A DNA stretch of 64,000 nucleotides. It comes from Corbicula japonica. Lineage: Eukaryota; Mollusca; Bivalvia; Venerida; Cyrenidae. The notes below the pieces were generated by a model. The model had not been told where the DNA came from. It made no database searches and worked only from the letters and a program-made list of their open reading frames with translations. Made by a program: the position numbers and the translations under genes. Below are positions 13,601 through 22,600 of this stretch, in pieces; within the stretch, counting starts at the first letter, position 1, and each line of letters opens with the position of its first letter. The stretch is from contig JAZAYU010000034.1 in NCBI GenBank assembly GCA_038501625.1, positions 3,747,102-3,811,101 on the forward strand, read 5' to 3'.

Positions 13601-16600
13601 TCATACCAAGTTATTTTAAAATCCAATAAGAAATAACAAAGTTACAGAGCGGACAAGATTTTTCCAACAAAATTCTATTTTTAGTAACAGTGACCTTGAC
13701 CTTGGACCTACAGGCATGGGTGTTGTACGCGACACACCGCCTTATCATGGTGAACATTTGTGCCAAGTTATTTTGAAATCCCTTCATTCATAAGGAAGTT
13801 ACAGCCCGGACAAGAAAATTCTATTTTTTGTAAAAGTGACCTTGACATTGGACCTACAGGCATGGGTATTGTACGCGACACACCGTCTTGATATGGTGAA
13901 CATTCATACCAAGTTATTTTAAAATCCAATAAGAAATAACAAAGTTACAGAGCGGACAAGAGCTGACACGATTTTCGAACATACACACACACTGACACAC
14001 ACACAGCCAGGGTGAAAACTATATGCCCTTCCGCCATTACATGGCAGAGGCATAAAAATATTAAATTAGTACTTTATTTCAATGTAAGAGTAAAATATTT
14101 AAGTATCTGTGCAAGAAAGAACACAGAAATCTAGCTCGGATCAATAAACATCAAATATTAACGCTTTCCTCCATAGACACATCTTTATTGCCTGGGCGAA
14201 CAGTGTAGATCCAGATCAGCTGGCACATCCGTGCTGTCTGATCAGGATCTGCACTGTTCGCTTTTCGATTTGATAGGTTATTTCTGACCAAAATGTGACC
14301 AGTGCAGATCCTGATCAGACGGCATGAATGTGCCGACTGATCTGGATCTACACTGGTCACACATGAGTAAAAATGCGTATTAATGGAGAAAAGGGTTAAA
14401 TTACTTTCCTTCCTGATTTTACGTAACCTATAAAAACATTCAAGTTTTCTAAGAGATGAGGGACGAGTCTGATCGCTTAAGATTCAATAAGTATCAATAA
14501 AAAACATTTGATTGATTCCAGGAGAGTCCTGAAATAACATTAACATATACATTCATGTTTTAAAGTTGTTCACGTCCATCACCAATAAATGATAGCAAAA
14601 ATTTAAAGCCGAAGTAGAAACTTGAAACTGGGCGTAAGACCAGGAAAATAATTTTACAGTCACCTGGTTACCAACTGTTGTGATTTACTTGCCAGATGTC
14701 CTTGAATGCATGTAAAATTTTCACTTAAAATATAGACATTCTGACCTAAATCACAAAACCACAAGTAAAAATTTCACCAGATAGTCTAAAATAAATCTTG
14801 AAATTGTAAGTCAGGAAATCTATTCATAATCTGGCGATGAAAATGGCAGTACACCCACCTCACTATTGATTTTATACACGCCATGGTTTTTACAGTAGCT
14901 GGGTGTAGAAGGCACTGTTATAGCACAAACATCACAATTCACCCAGGGTATGTCTGCAATACAAGAAATTCTATATAGATATTGTGCCATAACAATCTGT
15001 GTTAACATTACTAGAATATGTTGTAATGACAAATTGACTGCTATTATTTAACCCTTTCCTGTACAGATACACCTTTATTGCTAGGGCAAACAGTTTAGAT
15101 CCAGATCAGCCGGCACATCCGTGCCGTCTGATCAGGATCTAAACTATTCGCTTTTTGATTCATTAGGTTATTTCTTACCAAAATGCGATCAGTGCAGATC
15201 CTGATCAGATGGCACAGATGTGCCGGCTGATCTGGATCTACACTGGTCACACATGCGTAAAAATGTGTATATATCCAGGAAAGGGTTAAACCTTTACTCC
15301 ATGGGATATGGCTGTTATCCTGTGATAGGTATACAGTGTCGATCCAGGTCAGCAAGCAAATTCATGTCATTTGGTCTGGATCTACACTGCGTTAAATACA
15401 TTAGTTATTTCTGACCAAGAAGTGACCAATGTAGATCTAGATGTACCAGCTGATCTGGATCTTCACTGGTCACACATGCAATAAAACTTTTATAAAAAAA
15501 ACTTTGTATTTGGCAAATTACCTCTAAATTCAATAAAAACAATATTCACTCTTTGATAAGTAAGGTAATTTCTGATCAAAAAGCCACCAGTGCAGATCCT
15601 GATCAGTCATCAGAGATTTGCAGGCTATTCTGGATCTATACTGTTTGCCCATGCCATAAAGGTGTGTCTATGGAGGAAATTGGTTGCACTTGTGTATAAA
15701 TTCATATGCATGGAGTAAAGGGTTAAGCTGTGTTGATTTCTGACTTATTTTAACCCTTTTCTCCGTATATACGCATATTTACACATGTGCAACCAGTGAA
15801 GATCCAGATCAGCCGGCACATCCATGCTGTCTGATCAGGATCTGTACTGGTCGCTTTTTGGTCAGAAATAACCTAATAAATCAAAGAGCAAACAGTGCAG
15901 ATCCTGATCCGACAGCATGGATGTGCCGGCTGATCTGGATCTTCACTGTTCGCCCATGCCATAAAAGTGTGCCTATGGAGGAAAGGGTTAACTTGATTTT
16001 CTCTCAAAAAATGTGAGCAGCAGTCTACCAACTTGAGTTATATAAGCAAGACAAAGCTTTATTAGTGTCCACTCAGTGTGTACGGATGTTAAGTATCAGC
16101 TTTCTAAATGATATCAATGACTGATAACAACAAAACAGTAATAGATAATTGATACCACTGTTCATACTGATGAAACTAATTAATACAATTAATCAAGTCT
16201 GTAACTTTGGAACAGTACATTTTCTGTATGAATGTCTGAAGATGCCAGCTGTCATAGCAGCAATTCTGGATAATTGAAACACACCTTAGACATGCCTACA
16301 GTGTAAAAGCTAGTTCCATATTTAAAGTACATCAAGACAGTAAAAAAATAGTGTCCAAGATAATAAAACTAAGTTTTGAGATCAGTCTCAAATCTCAAGG
16401 ATCTGATTGGCTGACTGGTCGCCATTTCAGCCAATCAGATCCTTGTTGAGATTTGAGACTGATTTCCAGATCAGGCCAGCTTTTACTTTAATACTACACA
16501 GACCAAAGTCAACTGTATTTTTGGTACACTGACAACTCAAAATCAGACTTTAAATCCATATACATATTGTATACCCATGTCAGCAGTCTCTTTTATAAGC

Positions 16601-19600
16601 AGAACCTAATCAGCTTACAAAATCATTCTGTGTAGACCCACATATGCCACCATAACAAACTTAACACTGTTCTCTTTTCATTCCTGTTATGCATGGCAGT
16701 CCAATAGGTGTAGAATAACTTTTACCCTTTCCTCCATATATACACATATCCGTGCCTTCTGATCTGGATCTGCACTGGTCACATTTTGGTCAGAAATAAC
16801 CTGATGAATCAAAAAGCGAACGTAATTGTGAAAAAGCGAACAGTTTAGATCCTGATCAGATGGCATGGATGTGCCAGCTGATCTGGATCTAAACTTCTCG
16901 CCTTGCATTAAAGGTGTATCTATGGAGGAATGGGTTAAAAAATAAAGGCCCAAGATCGTAAAACGATTAAGAAGACTAGTCTCCTCTTCAGCCAATCAGG
17001 CTTCAATATTATAATACTGAGAATGGAGACCAGTCTCAAACCTATAGAATCTGACTGGCTGAAATGGAGACTTGTCTCCATTTCAGCCAATCATATGCTT
17101 GAGATTTGAGATTGGGCTCCAACCTCAGTTTTATTTTTTTCAGCCCAGATGCTTTGGCCTCCAGTGTCAGTTATATGATCTTGGGTGCAGAGTACAATGG
17201 CGAGAATTGTCACTAACAGTATTATCAGCACATACTAACCTGTGTTATAAGGCACTGTCAATATCATATCTGTGCTGCTAACCCAAACACCTGGACCAGA
17301 CTTGACACCTATCTGTAAACACATCATATGGTATATATCAAGATCTGATTTACATAGTCAATCATTATTTCATCAACAGTAGTGTTTTCACATTGCAAAT
17401 GTCTGGTACCTGCAACTGGAAAATGTTGAACTTTTACTCCACCTGTTTTATGGCATGTGCAACCAATGAAGATCCAGGGCTGAAGGTTATAAAGCTGAGA
17501 TTGGAAACCAGTCTCAAATCTCAAGCATCTGATTGGCTGAAATGGCGACCAGTCGCCATTTCAGCCAATCAGATGCTTGAGATTTGAGACTGGTTTCCAT
17601 GCTCAGTTTTATAACCTTGGGCACAGATCAGCTGGCACATCCTTGCATCTGATCTGGATAAACACTAGTTGCATCTTGGTCAGAAATAACCTTATAGATC
17701 TAAGGTGAGCAGTTTAGATCCTGATCAGCTGACCAAGTGATAACAGCCATATTCCATGGAGTTAAGGGTAAAAGGTATTCAAAATAAGACATTTTCACAG
17801 AGATAGTAAGTTTTTACATTTGATTTCATTAGGAGTGAAGATTATAAAACTGAATTTGCAATCTCCATTTCAGCTAATCAGATGCTACAGATTTGCGACT
17901 GGTATGCATTCTCAGTTTTATAATCTTGGGCCCAGATCTTATCTCTGTGATAATTGAAAAAACAGTGATCAAATCCATGTAATAACCTACCTTGTCAGTG
18001 ATAAGTTTGATGAGTACATCCAGCATGCACACAGTACCGTCATGTTCCTGACCAAGTAGCTTGGCAGGCAGAGTGGTAAACAGTCGCCCGCAGGAGTCAT
18101 ACTCATACGAACACCCCTGCAGAAGAACATATCATGTGTTTGACTTCTGGGTCTATATGGTTTCACAAGTACATTTTATGTTTATGTTATCAGTTGTTCT
18201 CAAACAAACATGCCTACACAAAGAAATATTATACTGTCATTGATTATTTAACCTTTACTCACCCCTGAACATGGAATGGTATTAATCTGAAAATACTGCA
18301 CTGAAGGTTCCATGTTCACTGCCATATACACAACATCGTTTGGGATGGTCAAATTGTACTGTTCAACCCGGGGCTAGGCGGCGTGGGCGGTAATATGCAT
18401 TTCCATTACTGTCCATGAACAGACTCTAACCGAGCCTGCAATATTTTCATATTTGTCGTGTTCGATGGTTTTCGAAGTTCCCTTTTCATCTATTTTCTTA
18501 CTATAATACTTTTATTGCATTGGGTAAAAGTGTAGATCATGATCAGCTGGCTTATCTGTGCTGTCTGATCTGGATCTACAGTTACCTTTCAGGTCCTTTA
18601 AGGTAATTTCTGACCAAGACCAGTACAGATCCTGATCAGATGGAACGGAAGTGCCAGCTGATCTGGATATACACTGTTCACCCATCGGATAACACCCACA
18701 TCCCATGGAGGAAAGGGTTAATGGCTTTAGGGACTGTGGGGTGTTTATGTTTGTCACAAGAAACACATGTATGTTTGAACAGTTTGTAAATAGTTCATAT
18801 TGTCAGTTCAATTAACAGTTCTTACTATTCTATAGACTACAAGTGTAGATGGAACAATCAGTTTTAGGATGGCAGTGGTATTGCTAATATCAAATAGCCC
18901 AGTCTCAGTTTTAAGCATTTCCTACTGGGACCTAAGGGGAGCCAGCTACACCGTATATGTTATATTGCAGAGCCACAGTTTTATTCAAATACTCACAATA
19001 GCTTAGACTTCCTGATAATTGCTATTGTGATGACAGATAACAATGTTATGCTTCAAAGTTCTACCTTGAGTGGTTACCAAGAAAACATAACAATTAAGGA
19101 AAGGTGATGCCCACCTGGCCAACAGCGTTTCCCAATCTAATGACCAGGTTTTTCCACTGAAAACCTGGTTAAAAATCAGGGCTATCAGTGATGGTAACAT
19201 GACAAGTTGTGTCAATGCTGATAACATATTCTGACAGATAATCAGTTTGTCTATAATCACATTTCATTGTTTACAATTGCTTTCCACAATGTTTCCTTGT
19301 GCATTACATAATAATTATCAGTAACATTTTGCATTATGTTGATGAGGTGATATATAATACAGAGGATGTTATGACTGTTCAGTCTCTCGCTCGACAATCC
19401 AGAGCGTACACGTCGCGAGCGGGGTGGAAGTCATCAACAGATCTCGTCAGCCGACATCGTCGTGAAGGGAACCACTCTAAGCATTTTTACCATCGGGACC
19501 TGGATCGGCGATGTTTGGCGGGGTGTGTTGATGGCTTCGCGGATACTGGAGAGCACCGTCTTCCCCCGGATCGGCCGCCCTTGGACGCTGTGGAAGCCTA

Positions 19601-22600
19601 TGGAGAGAGAGCAGGGAGGATCCTACATCTTCGGATGTCATTCCTATACCACTGATCCAGTCCACTCGATCAATGTAGGTAGAAGCAGAAGAAGAGGACG
19701 GCCGGGACGGACTCCTGCAGCGTGGTGGCAGCACAATGCAGATGGAGATGCCGGGGGTGTGGCCCTTATGAAAGCTATGGAAGTGTCCTTGGTCGGCGGT
19801 ACTGGGTACACTCAATGTGCCCGGGAAACCGACCAGGGGTTCAGGGACGTCGGCGGCGGATGAATCACGGCCAGAGGCACCACTACGGGGAGACCACCTC
19901 CAGGTTGTCAGCGATGGATCCACTTCTTAGGTTAAATTAACCGCAGTGCATTCATCTTTTTTGGAATCAAAATTGGACCGTCAGGCACAGTTGCACCCCG
20001 CAACTACCAGTTTTAGGCATCGAAATTCAACATTCACGGACCACACCATAATGTCCTCGGTCAGAGGCGGGAGGGTCCTTAAACTGGGAACAAACAACAA
20101 CAACAACGACTGTTCAGTCTGTACTTACATTATGCAGTATCAGTATATGGGAGTCCTGTAACACTTCTGTAGTCAAAACCTACAAAAGAAAATTTTATTT
20201 AATTTTATTAACCCTTTACTCACATATATACTCCTCAAAGTTGATAATGTGATGATTCAGATCGTGTACAACAAATGCAGGAAGTCTGAGGCTATGGTAG
20301 AAACAACCAAACTCAGTGTTATCCAACCCATCAAACTGGATTCATTATCTATCTTTGTGGGTATTTTAAGACTAGCCAATATGTGTTGTTTATTTTATTT
20401 TCTAAGACTTATATATACTGAAAGGATAAAGAAACGCAGGGTAACAATTGGATAGGCAGGTTCGAAAGCTCATGCTCCACGACGGTTTACACTGAGGCAG
20501 TGGAGACAAGTTTTATTCACTTTCGACACATGTTAAGGTGTATCATGACCTAATAACTCAATACACAAAGTTTCACTTTATTTGGAGAACGCGTTCTTAA
20601 TATATCGGAACAAATGTTACCCTGCGTTTCTTTATCCTTTCAGTATATGTCTGCTTCATGTGGCAACCATAATACTAATAAAGAAGGAAAAAATTAAAAG
20701 AATCACCTAATAAAAGTTTATCATAAGGTGAAAATATGTTTGAAGTCCTTAGTGCAGAATAATTTTTATCATTTGTGTTTACATGGTTACCATAATGTTG
20801 ACCCAGATGAACATGTAAGATAAGATCTTTATCATCATTTTAGTCCAGGAATGTCAGGTGATCTTGTGCAGAAAAGAAACATATATTTTTCTGTTGAAAA
20901 CTGAGTACAGAAAAGTGGGCATGTTTCTTAACCCTAATCCATAATTTTATATACACATTTTATGGGACAAGTGTCCAGTGTAGATCCAGATCAGCCAATA
21001 CATCAGTGCATCTGATCTGGATCTACAGTGTTTCCCTTTGGTCAGAAATAACCTAATATATCAAAAACAATACAGTGCAGATCCTAGATCTTCATGGCCA
21101 TATACATGTATATGGAGGAAAGGGTTGAGTGATATCAGTAGTCATGCATTATTCTGTTACCTTGATTCTATTGAGAGTCAAAAGAAATAAACAAGCACAG
21201 CAGTGTACACCCACCCTATCATCACTTAATTTAATTTTATCTTGTCTGGTAAGAAATAGATGTGATCATTGAAAACAAAGGGATTCTTTTGATTTGGGTT
21301 TTAATTTTTATAATTTTTATCTGACTTCTCTATGTTGTTTAACTACCATGTGTATGTGCATTTCTAATAAAATATATCATTTGTCACTGCATGAGGTGGC
21401 AACTTATTTGTAAAGTTAGGCCACTGGTAAGGATAAATTAAACTAAACAAGAGTCATTCAATGTATTGAAAAATCTTTCCAACCATTTTCTAACACCTAA
21501 GTGTTGAAAGGAATGAAACAAAATGCATATTTGTATCTCCCACTCTGTCCCTTTCTCTCTCTCTCTCTCTCTCTTTATGTTAAACATATCTTACTGAGAA
21601 TCCCCTCTGTGCACTGATGTACTCGGCTACAGTGAGCAGGGCATTAATTGTAGCCCCACCACTGCCTACATTCACTTTGGGGTCTTCTACAGCCAAGAGG
21701 AACACATCTTTCTCTATGTAGCCTTTACTCTGACGCAACTCCAATTCTGAAAGAGTCAATTCCTTGTTACAAATTAAAGTTTATAAGATGTACAATTCGT
21801 ATATTACAAAACCTATGCTTCAAATTGAACACAGCATCTTAATCTACAGGTTGACTGAAACTTAATACAGGCAAAATTAAATTCCTATATTTATTGATAT
21901 AAATTTGATCAACATAAAACCCATTGAATTAAAAAAAATGTCTTAACAAAGACAGTGAGACCTACTTTATGAATAGAATATATGTATGATATGCAATTTT
22001 AATGTTTACTCCATGTATACAGCTAATATAAAGCGAGTTTTGTCGTCGGGTGAATATAATGTATTTAGGTGTAGAGCTAAGTAAATAATATCCAGTCCGT
22101 TTAAGTCTCGCAATAATATTTAATGTGAAGTAACAAAAACACAAAGTTCACAAATAAAAGGTAAATCCAAATTGTTTAATAATCACAAAGTAAGAAACAC
22201 TAAGTATCACTAAGTTATCACAGTAAGCAGTTATACTAGCTTACAAGAGAAAATAAAGTCACTAAGTTGAAGTGTCACTAAGTTGTCTGTTGTATGTGAA
22301 TGTTGTATATGATAATTTCAATGAAATAAAATGCATGTTATATACCCGTTGAGGCATCAGATAAAATATTAATTGATTATCATAAAGGAAACATTAACAC
22401 TTTTAAGAAAATAAAGAAATAAATAACAATAGTGGAGACGATTATGTCAAGGTGTCAGTAAAGTGTCAATATCTTAATTGAACTTATATCTGTAATCAGC
22501 AACAGATCTTTTAAATGACTTGATCAGTTGATATGATAGAGATGCTTTAAGAAATCAAAATTTAAAAAATAAATTCTTAAATTTTACTACATAAAACAGC

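Noticed and set aside
15095..15355. 86-codon frame with VDPDQPAHLCHLIRIC, recurring in similar form at 2.3, 6.6 and 14.2 kb
   Set aside because: Translation of the dyad repeat element; recurrence reflects the repeat, not a gene family.
19477..19923. 148-codon frame on minus
   Set aside because: Shadow of the GC-rich retroelement copy, whose polarity is fixed as plus by its (CAA)n tail.
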